Shown in pieces: positions 12,067 through 23,235 of a DNA stretch of 64,000 nt. The position numbers and the translations under genes are program-made. Under the pieces are notes generated by a model. It searched no databases, was not told the DNA's origin, and saw only the letters and a program-made list of their open reading frames with translations. How positions within the stretch are numbered: position 1 is the stretch's first letter; the number at the start of each line of letters is the position of its first letter. Origin of the DNA: Evernia prunastri (taxonomy: Eukaryota > Ascomycota > Lecanoromycetes > Lecanorales > Parmeliaceae). The stretch covers positions 124,001 through 188,000 of the forward strand of contig NKYR01000010.1 in the NCBI GenBank assembly GCA_003184365.1. The letters are read 5' to 3'.

Positions 12067-13848
12067 CTACATATCTATTTCGTTTTCTGATCCCCGCTTT
12101 CGAAGACTTTCCAAACCGTAAAGTAGGTCTGTAAGTGACTTTCCTTCAGTTGCTACGGCTTGGGGAACATGTAGATGGCTATCTGCCCAGTCACTCGTAG
12201 CTGCAACAAGCTTTGACTGCAAAGCTCGGTTTTCCTGCCAGGTTTGAGATTCTGTACAGTAATTCAGGGACCCGACCAAGCTTCGCGAGATTTGCTTCCC
12301 AGTGTCTTGGGCGTCTGTTGAGAAGGCCTGATGGAAAGTGTCCATAGAGTAGACAACGGAACTCTGGTCACGAAGAACAGTCAAACCAATGACATTGCTT
12401 TCTGTGTGAATAGTTGTGTTGACTTCAATATGCGCCTTTTCTCCCAATGTGAAGATGAAGAGCGCAGGAACACTGCAAACGTTAGCCAGTCGTATCTCCG
12501 CTGTCATTAAACCAACTTACCCTTCGCATGTGACGATTATCTCAACTAGTGGATGACCGGATTGCTCTTTGTGGGTTTCAAGAGCTTGAATGTTTGAAAC
12601 AGATACGTTGAGTGCGCTGTCTAATCCATGCTCAGTGCCCATGGTTGCTCGAGAGCCGTCGGGAACATTTCGGCTTTTGAGATGACTTTTCCTGAGGGTA
12701 GCAACTAGGCTCTTTAAGTCAAGCTGCTTCAGAATTTTTCCAGCGGGCCAGTCCCACAACTTCAAGTAGCCATCGCCTCCGCCCGAAATTAACAGATGAG
12801 GGTAAACTGGTGGTACACACAGCTTGGTGACGAACTGTGCATGACCAAGACAGTATCCTTCAATGATGTGGGCTTGAGGGATACCACGGGAGATGCGAAT
12901 ATGCTCATCACGATCTGATGTTAATATATAGTTCCGAGGCTTATGTGAGGGTGAGGTTAGAGTAACGCACGCAACATCGGTCAAAAGGGAAACATGGCCC
13001 AACAGAAGTTCGTGATCAAATTTCAGAGCTTTCTTTTCTGCTTTGGGGCTTTTTATCTTTTGCTGCTGCCGCAGCGCATCCCGGTTTCTTTTAGTGTGTA
13101 CGGTAAGAGAAGTTGCAGAAGGAGCAAATGGTTTTTGCTTTTGCCTATGATTACTTGGACCGCTGGTGCTGTTGGTGTCAAAGCCATTTACTGCCTCTGG
13201 TTCACATGGTTGACCCACAAGAGGCAATGAATAGACATCACCAAATTTGTCGGCGCATAGAATTGTAGAGTCATCCGGTGTCAAGTTTATTGCACATGGT
13301 CTTTTTGGCATAACTCTACTCTTACGTTAGTAGGTAGCGCAAAGTAGCCGTCTAATACTGCCTTACCTTTCACTGAGCTGCGTTAATGTGCCCTTTGCTG
13401 CCAGGGCGAATACTCTGATGCACTTGTCTTCGCCCGTCACGGCAACCACGTGTTGACCAGCGGAGGTACCAGCCAGCTTGACGATCGGTGGATTTGATGG
13501 CTGCTGCGAACTCGTCGATACTTCATTATCACTGTCTCCTGCTACTACGATCTCTGCCGAGAAACTGCCAGACTCGTCCTTTGCTGGGGATAATTTTTGG
13601 CGCTTTGGAGACCGTTGAGACTCATCTTCATGAGACCTGTTCGGGTACGGCGCTTCCAATCTATTTTTGTCGTTTTGACCAAGGGATTGAGTCGGCACAT
13701 CTATCTCAAAAGATGGCCATGTACAGAGATAACTTCCGTTCTGCGCACTAAAAGTGTGAATACAGGGACCAGATGCGCCGACTATGATACCATTTTCAGA
13801 TGAGCTAGCTTGTTGACAGTAAATTAGACATTGGTATGGATGCGACAT
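12067..13848 (-). CDS. TRM82: tRNA (guanine-N7) methyltransferase non-catalytic WD subunit
   Basis: Three exons (13367-13848, 12521-13315, 12067-12472) encode 560 aa. WD/beta-propeller blades include GEDKCIRVFAL, SDRDEHIRISR, ISGGGDGYLKLWDW and a C-terminal part near VYSMDTFHQAF. The SDRDEHIR block followed by a His-Gly-Phe-Val-like HAQFVTKL is typical of Trm82 (human WDR4). An acidic/basic insert (SPKRQKLSPAKDESGS) makes it longer than the yeast protein. Trm82 stabilises the catalytic Trm8 for m7G46 formation in tRNA; the Trm8 gene is not in this window. It is divergent from RPP0 across 193 bp, so the two translation-related genes probably share a promoter. Confidence 0.93.
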
Positions 13849-14041
13849 TATTAGTTTTGTGTAGGAATGCTATCATTTTGACGATGTCTATGAGGAAATT
13901 CGCGCCAACGGTTTAGCGCGGTAAGCGCAAGCGAAAAGAGCCCACAGCATCAACTTCGAACTTCGAGGAATCCTGTCTGAAGCCAAAACGCACAATTACA
14001 ATAACTTGACCCTTAAACATCCTATCCTCAATTAAGAAGAT
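13849..14041. promoter_or_regulatory. compact bidirectional promoter TRM82 / RPP0
   Basis: Only 193 bp separate the two start codons. It contains a GC-rich patch with TTAGCGCGGTAAGCGC and a direct TTCGAACTTCGA repeat, followed by a pyrimidine/A-rich leader before RPP0. Both products serve translation, so shared control is plausible but not shown. Confidence 0.6.
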
Positions 14042-15278
14042 ATGGGGGGCAAGACCAGCAACAAGGGTGAGTCTCTTATAGCAGATACGATGAGGCTGCC
14101 AAGCTGAACCAAATTCACAGCGGCCTATTTCGATAAGCTCAAGGGGCTCCTTGAAGAGTACAGCGCGTTACCCAACGGACAAAGCCTACGGAAAGCTCAC
14201 TGGAGAACAGGTACAAGTCTATCTTCATCGTCACGGTCGACAATGTCAGCTCTCAACAAATGCATAAGATCCGTAAGAGTCTTCGGTCAGAGGGCGAGGT
14301 TCAAGGAGTAGTCCTCATGGGCAAAAACACCATGGTACAGTTTCATGCCAGATGCGAGCAGCTCAGATTCGTGCGACCAGCGCACTGACCGTCCAAATTC
14401 TAGGTACGAAGAGCCATCAAAGGCTTCATAAGCGACTTCCCGGAGTACGAACGCCTGCTTCCTCACGTCAAAGGTATCTCCCGCTGTTGATATTTTCTCT
14501 ATAATGTTCGTCCTTGACAGATTGTAGGCAACGTTGGTTTTATCTTCACGAATGCGGACCTCAACAAGACTCGCGATGTGATTTTGGCCGAGAAGGTCGC
14601 GGCTCCTGCTAGAGCCGGCGCTGTTGCTCCCTTGGATGTCTACGTGCCGGCAGGAAATACTGGAATGGAACCCGGTAAAACCTCTTTCTTCCAAGCTCTT
14701 GGTGTTCCAACAAAGATTGCCCGTGGTACGATTGAAATCACAACGGACTTGAAGCTCGTCGAGGCAGGATCCAAAGTGGGAGCGTCCGAGGCTACACTAC
14801 TGAACATGCTCAACATTTCGCCCTTCACATACGGCATGAGCATTGCGCAGGTCTACGACGGCGGTCAGACTTTCGCTCCCTCCGTGCTCGACATCAAAGA
14901 GGATCAGTTATTCAAGGCGCTCAACTCCGCCATCGCAACAATCACTCAGATCTCCCTTGCCACAAATTATCCTACGCTCCCATCCATTATGCACAGCTTT
15001 ATGAACAGCTATAAGAGGGTGCTGGCAGTTGCGATCGAAACCGACTACAGCTGGGAAGGAATAAGCGAACTGAAAGATCGCATCGCCAACCCTGATGCCT
15101 ATGCAGCAGCAGCACCTGTGGAGACAGCTGATGTTGAACCTGAGAAGCCCGATGACGTTGTGGACGATAAGCCTAAAGATGACTCGGACGAGAGTGGTGA
15201 CGAAGGTATGCTGGTGTGGCTGATGTCAAAATATCACCTACTAATGTTTCTGCAGGGTTTGGGGGTCTCTTTGACTAG
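14042..15278 (+). CDS. RPP0: 60S acidic ribosomal protein P0 (uL10)
   Basis: Six exons (14042-14066, 14121-14157, 14211-14334, 14404-14473, 14528-15205, 15256-15278) encode 318 aa. It starts MGGKTSNKAAYFDKL, continues with the rRNA-binding L10 domain (VVLMGKNTMVRRAIKGFI), then domain II, the P1/P2-binding helices, an Ala-rich hinge and an acidic tail. It forms the base of the ribosomal stalk that recruits elongation factors. The last exon is only 23 nt and encodes the end of the stalk tail, giving GDEGFGGLFD. Most eukaryotic P proteins end in MGFGLFD, so this copy has an extra Gly and lacks the Met. Retention of the last intron would replace the tail with unrelated sequence. Five introns is many for so short a gene. 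Confidence 0.96.
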
Positions 15279-17215
15279 ATCATTTGGTACTATCTGTATA
15301 GCAGCGGAAAACCAATCAAGGATTGATGATACATTTGGGAGTGCCCCAACGTGCTGTCGCTCACCTATGCACGCTTGTCTCTTATTTTACGGCCATTTCG
15401 TCCCAGTATATGTCCGTACAAGGGAATCGATCCATGGCTCAACTTAACGTAAGCCTCACCCTTTCTTAACGCATATCTACCTTTGGCGAACGATTAGTCA
15501 CTTTTTAACCCTGATCTTCATGACGAGATAACAAAACAACAACAACACTCTAATTTTTTGATGACGCCTTTGAGATTGAATTCCACTACATCTAGTCGTA
15601 CTCTTAAGGCCCCTTTGCTGACTATGGCGTCTTTTGATTACAGTAAAAATCTGTCTGCAGCAAAGCAACCCTACAGGAGGCCTGATCTTGTCTCTGATGA
15701 GATATACCGACTGGACTGATATGTGCTTATGACAGCTCTAAATGAGTTTGACTGCAAAGCGTGCTTATCCCGCATCTTCGTAGACTTTCCATTATGTCCT
15801 TCCCCCCTTGCTCCGAGCTTCCTTCCAGTGTCATTTAATTACTTTTTGGCAAGCGAACATTTGTACGAAAATTGCGCCGAGAAAGAAAGCAGTAAACAAA
15901 TCCTGAATATCATATACCCTTCCCTCATTTTGGCCCTATAGTTTCCTGCTGATTCCAGCAATATCCAGCTACCTGTGAACAGTCACAACCACCACACTCG
16001 AAATTCCCAAACGCAATTCACAGGCAGCCGACCATGACTCCTTGCACCGACCCTTACTGTGCCTCTATGGACGAGCACAAGAGTGGTGCATATAACCTCG
16101 CCTCCTACCCCAACGAGGAAGTCCGTACAAACAACCTAGCATCGGATATTGGCCTCCTACTCCTTCCGTTGTATCATAACAAGAGGCCTGACCCTGCAGA
16201 GTATACCCGCAGAGGTCGTGATGATCCACAGGCGCCACACAAGGGAAGTGATGCCGGCGGAGATTGCAAATCTTGGAATCTGGAAATCGCTGAGATCTTG
16301 CGCGAACATGCTGTTTGGCACATCGTTGGCGGCGATTGATCAAATAAGAACCTACAAGATGTAGTCGTAATCAAACTCTCTCCGCCCATCTGCGATTCAA
16401 AAGCAATGATCCTATTAGGAAGAGCTAAAGCCGGCGACATTGCTTGCTTGTTACCACCAAGCTTTTGATTCTACTAGAAGGCCATCATCCCACGGCGCCT
16501 AGGTCAAGATGGACCATAAACCATGCCGCTTGACATTCGAGAGAACGCACAGGCAATGGCATGGCCTCGTCACCGGCTTTCCTATGTTACTTGAGGACCG
16601 TAGAAGAATAGGTAGCAGATGATTTGGATGCATTTCTCACAGTCACTACGTCACCCGTGACCATCCTTACATACATAGTCTCCATGAAACCGTCAACGAG
16701 AGAAATGACGAGGGTGGCTCTGTAATCTTTGAAATCGTACAAAAGCATGTAGAGTCGATATATTCATCTTAATTAACTTACATGGAAACGATTTCGTTGA
16801 ACGCATTCGATAGATATTGGCGCAGATGATACTCCTGTCTTTCAATATCTGCAGCTGATGGCACGACCTCTTTCTTCTAGATCCCGACTCGTCTAGATCG
16901 GATTGTTTGTTCAGCCGCAGTCGGTTTCGACCGCTTCACCGAATTGCGGCTGACCCAGGCAGATACAAGTACTGAGCCTGCAAAACAATACGGCATCTCT
17001 TGAAATAATCACGCCTCGACTTATGTGCTCAAAGCTTCTCGTCTCCCTTTGCCTGCCGATTTTCGCCCCAACCATGCCGCCATCGTGAAAAGCCCTCCGT
17101 GCAACGAACACAATTTACTCTTTCATGAACATCTCGCGAGACTATCTACATGCCTGAATACTGCATCTACCCTTGATCTATACTCCGACGTCAGGAAAAA
17201 GATAAATCTATTTCA
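15279..17215. other. 1.9-kb intergenic region
   Basis: I see no convincing gene. A 101-codon frame at 16034-16339 follows an A/C-rich leader-like stretch but has no recognisable domain and overlaps several equally long frames on both strands. The last ~200 bp (17000-17215) are pyrimidine-rich, like a fungal promoter and leader. They include GACGTCAG near 17188, one base short of a cAMP-response-type palindrome. Confidence 0.45.
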
Positions 17216-18116
17216 ATGCCGCAAATCTACCCCCTCCTCGGCGTCGCCCAACCCTTCGACCCGACCTGCCGCCTCACGACCTCCTGGCTCCTCCCACCCT
17301 ACCTCCTCGCCGCCCTCCGCCTCCTCTGCTCCCTCTACGCCTTCGCGACCATCTTCACCATCTTCGGCTGGGACGGCGCCCACCACCTCGCCGCCGCCAG
17401 CCGGCGCTCCTTCTCCTACTTCACCAACCTCACCTACTGGGGCCTGGCGTTCTACTTCCTCTTCAGCGCCGCGCACACCTTCTCGTACGCCCGGACGGGG
17501 AAGGCCTGGCTGCAGGGCTGGCCCCGGCCGTTGCAGGCTGCGCACACGATCTTCTATACTACGGTTGTGACGTTCCCGTTCCTGGTGACGTTGGTGTTTT
17601 GGGTGATTCTGTACAAGAATTGGTTCCCGATCGTGGAGCAAGCGTGGTCGAATGTAGGATGCGCTATGCGTCTCCCCCTTGGCTCTTATGGAATGCTAAG
17701 CTTTCTTGTCTCTTCTACAGATATCCCAACATGCCCTCAACAGCCTGTTCGCCCTCCTCGAGATCGTGCTGCCACGGATCAGTCCACCGCCGCCGTTGCA
17801 CATGATCTTTCTGATCATCTTGCTGGCGTGCTATCTCGCTTTGGCCTACATCACCCATGCCACGCAAGGCTTCTACCCATACTCCTTTCTCGACACCAGC
17901 AAGGGCAGCGGCCGTGTTACTGGATATTGTTTTGGGATCTTGATCGCTAGTTGCGTGATCTTTGGCATTGTCTGGGGTGTCATATGGCTCAGGAACCTTG
18001 CGACACGGAAGCTGGGGCTGGAAGGGAAGTTTGCCGATCAGCGGCGGAAAGGCGACGGACGGTATGGGAGGGAAGTAGATGTAGAGATGGTAGAGTTGCA
18101 AGAAGAGTCTAAGTAA
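17216..18116 (+). CDS. FAR-17a/AIG1-like integral membrane protein
   Basis: Two exons (17216-17653, 17721-18116) encode 277 aa with about six membrane helices and a charged tail (residues ~240-277). Family signals are the Thr in FTNLTYWGL (helix 2) and the His in SNISQHALNS just after the intron. These fit the Thr and His that are catalytic in human AIG1/ADTRP, intramembrane hydrolases of fatty-acid esters of hydroxy fatty acids. Fungal members are mostly uncharacterised, so a lipid hydrolase role at the ER is an inference. Exon 1 has extreme C-ending codon use and few A/T third positions, much stronger than its neighbours. The start was chosen as the first ATG that precedes the hydrophobic core and gives family length. 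Confidence 0.8.
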
Positions 18117-19369
18117 ATACAATACCATTTGAAAGAGATCTTATCGTACTTTTTGGAATTTTGTTCGAGCTCCTTAATCGCCCAGTCGCTGCTACAGGAT
18201 GACAGAAGGCCTAGCCAATTATAAAAGCAGGGTCTGTCAATGAAGCAGGGTCTGTCAATGAAGCAACTGTCTTTCCAACAGCTTTAAAAGGGACGCAGGA
18301 TTCGAAAACAGTAGTGGCAGCTTAGTGACGTCGGCATTGAACTTGGACGGTTAGGAATGAAGAGCATGTCCTCATGGAGGAACGTTTCCGAACTGGCGTT
18401 TAATCGAACCCGAACGCCATTGATCTCCAAGCTCCTCCAGAAAGTGCTCCAGTCCAGCTCGATCGGATTTGATGTTGCAGAGCACTTCGTTAGAGATGAT
18501 CATGTCGACCACTGACATCAGGGGGACAGATGTAAAAACGCCTCTCTCTCAATTACTACCCGCCATGGTCACAGAGAGGCCATGAAGCTCTTGCTGGGCA
18601 TACGATCATATCGAAGCTGGATTCAACCCTGTGAAAAGAAAACGACTCCTCTGTCAGGAGCAATAGAAAGGTCGTCGTCATAAGGGACGTAACGTGTCTA
18701 TTTACAGAAGAAACCGCTCGAGACAACGTCAATCATGCTGACAGAAGAACACGAACTATCGTTCCCAGTGGTGGCGCGTGAAGGTGGAACCGTAATACCG
18801 AGGCCGACTGTTCGCAGTAGACAGGTCTGGCTGGATGCCTGTTCACTGGGCAGCTGAGCTTGGGGCGCACGAGCCTGATCCGGCAGCTGTGGAAAATTCA
18901 AAAGACCGAATGGCTCTCCGCTCCTGCATGGACAGTGTTTCTATTGGGCCGTATGACGTGGGCATGGGCATGGGCATGATAAGGCATTCAAGCTGCTGAA
19001 CCCTGGGGGAATTGATTCCGACAGTCCGTGTGACTGTCAAATTCTGAACTTTTGAGCAATTCCGAAGGCCAAAGGCTTCAACTAGATGCGCATCTGACCG
19101 TCAGTTCGAGCTTTGGAGCAATCTGCTATCTCTTTCAAAAGTCAAGAGCTTCAATTAGTCGTTGATCTGACCGTCGATTTCACCTGAGCGATTTGAAATC
19201 TGCTTTGAAGGTTCAAGCCCCGAGTTGTCTGTTATGTTAAAGCACCAACCCCTAGTTAAGACCGGAAACACAAAATCGGCGGGCACATGACAGAACTGAT
19301 ACAATGAAAAAACGATAAAGTACTGTCTGAAACGGCTAGATGTGAAGAAAACTTCCAAAGTTCATAGGT
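18117..19369. other. intergenic, gene-poor
   Basis: No coding region that I can support. It holds one perfect 18-bp tandem duplication (18225-18260) and the decayed 3' flank of the hydrolase/ankyrin relic. Short scattered open frames on both strands look random. Confidence 0.45.
18225..18260. repeat. perfect 18-bp tandem duplication
   Basis: The unit AAGCAGGGTCTGTCAATG occurs twice in a row in the 3' flank of the AIG1-like gene. It is probably a replication-slippage or repair duplication. Confidence 0.9.
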
Positions 19370-20010
19370 GTGCGCCCAGCTCCCTTAGCTGCGCCTACAC
19401 ACCGGCGTCCAAGTGCAGTGCCCATGCCAAAGGCGTACGACCGTCTTGATATCACCTTCCTGCATACTTAGCCTCCTGGGCTGTGGCATATGAAAGCAAT
19501 AGGCTGCGAAGCCTGTGAGTTTTGCTGTATGCGATTGGCGTTCTACTTGTGTTCTTGTCTATATCCAACTGACGGATCGGTGAAGCTGGGAAGTCGCCAA
19601 TTATGATTGCATATAACCTGGCAGGGCGATGACATGTATGGGTAAGCAGTATACGAAAATGTAAGGCACTGCGCTCTATGAATGCTTGTAAGTCTACCAC
19701 TATTTCGAGAAAAGGCAACCTAGATTCACCCCCAGACTAATCGAAAAGGAGATTACGTACATACCGCGGGGGAGGGCCGTCGTTCTACGTACAAGTCGTC
19801 GAGTACTCTCTTGATGTAGATGTCCATGTCGCCTGTGGACCGGCTCCAAACCAAACTTGCGTCGTAGCCGTAGGTGAACCTGATACCTAGGTAACATTCT
19901 TCGACCAGAAAGCCCGGCTTCCCTCTTTGGAGTAAACATCCAAGTATCACGCGGATGCCCATTCAGTCCATGAATGGCGATGACGTCCATGTCGGATGTC
20001 TTTCCGAACT
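19370..20010 (-). pseudogene. broken hydrolase/ankyrin (NLR-like) gene relic
   Basis: On the minus strand the segment near 20010-19900 reads DMDVIAIHGLNGHPRDTW, the start of the alpha/beta-hydrolase (SesB-like) domain often placed at the N-terminus of fungal NLR-like and ankyrin proteins. After a frame change near 19925 the same domain continues as RFTYGYDASLVWSRSTGD. The expected lipase Ser motif and the NACHT/NB-ARC part are missing. About 400 bp further, ankyrin-like tails appear in different frames (KNTSRTPIAYSKTHRLRSLL near 19540 and DGRTPLAWALHLDAGV then a stop near 19400). Frameshifts, stops and the missing middle indicate a dead gene with a large internal deletion. The exact ends are uncertain. 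Confidence 0.6.
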
Positions 20011-21164
20011 CTTCACCCAGACTGGGAGGCGCTAACAAACCCAAGCTTTCTTCTCTCTCTGGAGTTCTGTTTGAGCGGCAGGAACATGGACCGAGATACC
20101 GCTCGATTCAGTGACTCCGACAATCTCTGCTGGTATTGGAACGGAAACGCTCGAACGCTGATGTCCCTGTCTCCTGAAAAGTCGATATAAGCTTCCGCGG
20201 ACTCGGAATTCTGTTGGGCTATATTCCGTGTGGGCAAGACAAGGTAATATGCGTCATGTGCTTCGCTGCCGTCATTGCCCTGCTTGTTGTCTCTGCTAAA
20301 GCAGAGATGACTCACCATTACTTTTGTGATCGATCTGGCGCAAACAGAGCTAGAACCTAGTTCAGGTCTACCTCGCGCTAGAAAGGTGGAGAAGAATTTG
20401 CTGACAGTTGTACTTGCATGGGCCTGGCCTGCCCATGAAGGATGGTCTCTGGGTGGACCCCGAGTACTAATATACACCGCTCTCAACAGGGGCTGAAACG
20501 ACCTCTCACAGAACCGGGACTCTCATTCGCAGGAGATGCAGGGAAATAGATAAGAGGCAAAAGAGAAATGATGAGTTCCATGGGCGGAATAAGCAGCAGA
20601 CAAATATCATCTCGGATTGTACTGTACGGAATGCTTTTGTGGAGCACAAGAGCTATAATGGCATTATAGGGGTGTCAGAAAACGGCGACATTCCTCCAAG
20701 AAGCCGTGGAAGCCAAGTCCGTTCAATCTCATGAAAGTCGCTGCAACGGATATACCCGAGTCTTTCCTGTAATGCTTTCCATACGCTTCCCTGTAATCAG
20801 CTACAGATCTCTAGCAGTCCGGTTTTCCCTGTCTTTGAACTGCCGCTGCTGCTGCGATGACGCGGCCATGGGGAAAGGGAGAACTCTTTGGGGAGGCACT
20901 GAGTTGCAAGGCGAGAAAAACCCGAGAACCCTGCTCATACAACGTCTGGACGTACTCTGCAGTCAGACATGTTGGGAGGAGCTACCCAACAACGTCTCTC
21001 AGCATCTTAGGCATTGAATTACCATGCGGAAACGCTGGATAAGAGATGTATGCAGCTCCACAAGAACGCTCTGAGCGGTAACATCACGGTAAAATCATCA
21101 AGAGGGCGCTCCATCAGCTTCGCTAGAACTGCCCGAGCAAGCAGAAGAAGAAGGAGAAGGAAAA

Positions 21165-21497
21165 GGAGAAGAAGTGGCAGTCGAGAGGGTAAAGTACAAA
21201 CCTCTCGACGGTTGAACTGGTCTGACTTCAAACAGAAACAGAAACAGAAACAGAAACAAAAACGATAACAGTCGTCCCAACGTGATACTGGGAGTATAGC
21301 CACCAGCAGGCCTCAGCCTNNNNNNNNNNNNNNNNNGGAGAAGAAGTGGCAGTCGAGAGGGTAAAGTACAAACCTCTCGACGGTTGAACTGGTCTGACTT
21401 CAAACAGAAACAGAAACAGAAACAGAAACAGAAACAAAAACGATAACAGTCGTCCCAACGTGATACTGGGAGTATAGCCACCAGCAGGCCTCAGCCT
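21165..21497. repeat. ~155/161-bp direct duplication flanking an N gap
   Basis: The 155 bp at 21165-21319 reappear at 21337-21497. The only clear difference is one extra CAGAAA unit in the second copy. A run of 17 N separates them. Both copies start GGAGAAGAAGTGGCAG and end CCTCAGCCT. This is the pattern of two contig ends that overlap but were scaffolded instead of merged because the microsatellite length differed. Confidence 0.9.
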
Positions 21498-23201
21498 CGG
21501 CCATGGTATGATAGATATCCACACACGCGTGTACTCGATCCTCGGGAGAGTAGTTGCAGGCTCCCCTCCACATCATGTACAAGTATAAACGCGAGGAAAG
21601 TTTTCCAGGGCGTCGTCGATACGCTGGTGCTCCGCTCAGATTAAAAATGAAACAAAAAAGGAAAACACTTTCCTTTCTCCTGAATTGCTTCGAGCTTCTC
21701 ATCCGAGTAAGCGCAAACACCACAGTCGAGATTTTGCGGATGGACCGCGGTGAGTCATAAGCTTCGATAGTTGCGGGGCTCTACAGCTTTTCGCTGAGGG
21801 GGGAGCATCATTCTAGACCTCAGCGAAACGGTCTGAGCGGGATTATGACTGACGTTAGCCGTGATTGTGATCGTGACAGTGGGCTGAGGATACTCTTTCT
21901 AGCGAGCTTTGTTCCCATCTGCCTTCAAGGCGACACTTACTCTTTTGATTATGATTCTTTGAGCCCAAGCTTCCACGATCCTCGGATGCCTTTTTTCCGC
22001 ACGATCTTCGAGATCGATCTCTCATTCTGACTATCGGACCTCTCGATAAATTCCCAGAGGCCGGCGAAATCCTCCCTCTTGTTCTGAGACGGAGTCGTGA
22101 TCACCGTGAGCTCCCTCCGCCGAATCACTGAGTCATGTTGTCGTGATTTCTCGTTAGAAGGCACCCGAAGGGACCGTGCTGGTTTTCTTTGTAGCAGACT
22201 GCCGGGTCCCTTTCGGCCTTCAACGGGTAGCCTTGTAGAGACCCGTTACAATGAACGCCGTTGGCGCTACATCCCTTCGTTACCTGAGCACGTGGTAGAG
22301 TATGTCTCTCTGACATTGTCAGGACCAGCATAGGCATAGCCGGGGTATGGGTATAGTAGACGAGGGATAAAGAGTCTGTTTGGCTCTGTAGGGGTGGGCA
22401 TGGCCATATGTAGGCCAGGCCCGTCAAAGAAACAAGGCAAACACCACTGGAGCCTACCTAGAGTAGAAGGTTCCAGGATACGGTCGTAACTTGATCCCAA
22501 TCTTCTCGTCTGGCGGATGTGTCGGACAGAGTATCCGCCGTTCCGATGCCATGGAGTTCCAATATCATTGTCGAGTATTCCCTTTCATTATCACCGCGCC
22601 AGGTGATCAATGTAACTTGGGGACCTTCAATAGAGGGTGTGGATTATACTTCTCCTCTTCCAGTTTGTTCATTCTTGATTACCGCCGTCACACACCGCGT
22701 CATTCGCCCCAACTACCGTATCCCATCCACTCCTCCCTTCTCTGAAACGGAAACCCATCAGCTCATGTCCAAGATGCATACGCCCAAATAAGGTAATCAA
22801 CACCCATTGGCCATCCCACCAAAACCTCAGCCCTGCCCCCTGCCCCACCTCCAAAACCCGCTCTAACCCCAACGAGGTTTTTCACCTCCGTGGCCTTTGA
22901 AATCCGTGCCTGGGAAGGGCGTCGCGGGGATTGGACCCCGGCCATTATCCATTGGCCGCCGGACACTTTTTGCATTGCTGACAGATAGAAAAGATGAAAG
23001 ATAAAAGATAAGGCTACCGGGAACAAAAGGGAATAAAAAGACGCAAAGGCCCATGCACGATGACTGCATGAAATAAAAAAGCGGGGCGGAGGTACTGCCG
23101 TGGCCAGAAAGTAGTAAGACAGGTACGAGTAGATAGGCGTGTCTGTGTGGCTTGGCTGGCTTTTTCCGCTTTCTACTTTCTTTCAACCAGTCATCGGCCT
23201 T

Positions 23202-23229
<28 letters not shown>
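23202..23229. repeat. (CA)14 microsatellite
   Basis: An uninterrupted CA dinucleotide run is followed by ATATATACACAC. It lies in the gene-poor region downstream of the FlbC-like gene. Confidence 0.95.

Positions 23230-23235
<6 letters not shown>

Noticed and set aside
15688..15730. C/D-box snoRNA-like pattern (CTGATGAGA followed by GGACTGATA)
   Set aside because: The C box deviates at the first base, no terminal stem is evident and no guide match could be checked; likely chance.
16034..16339. 101-codon frame after an A/C-rich leader-like stretch
   Set aside because: Equally long frames exist on both strands here and the sequence shows no conserved motif; evidence too thin for a gene call.
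17025..17570. 181-codon plus-strand frame rich in Pro/Ser and its opposite-strand 142-codon frame
   Set aside because: Both are shadows of the GC-rich first exon of the AIG1-like membrane protein, which has the membrane helices and the splice partner.
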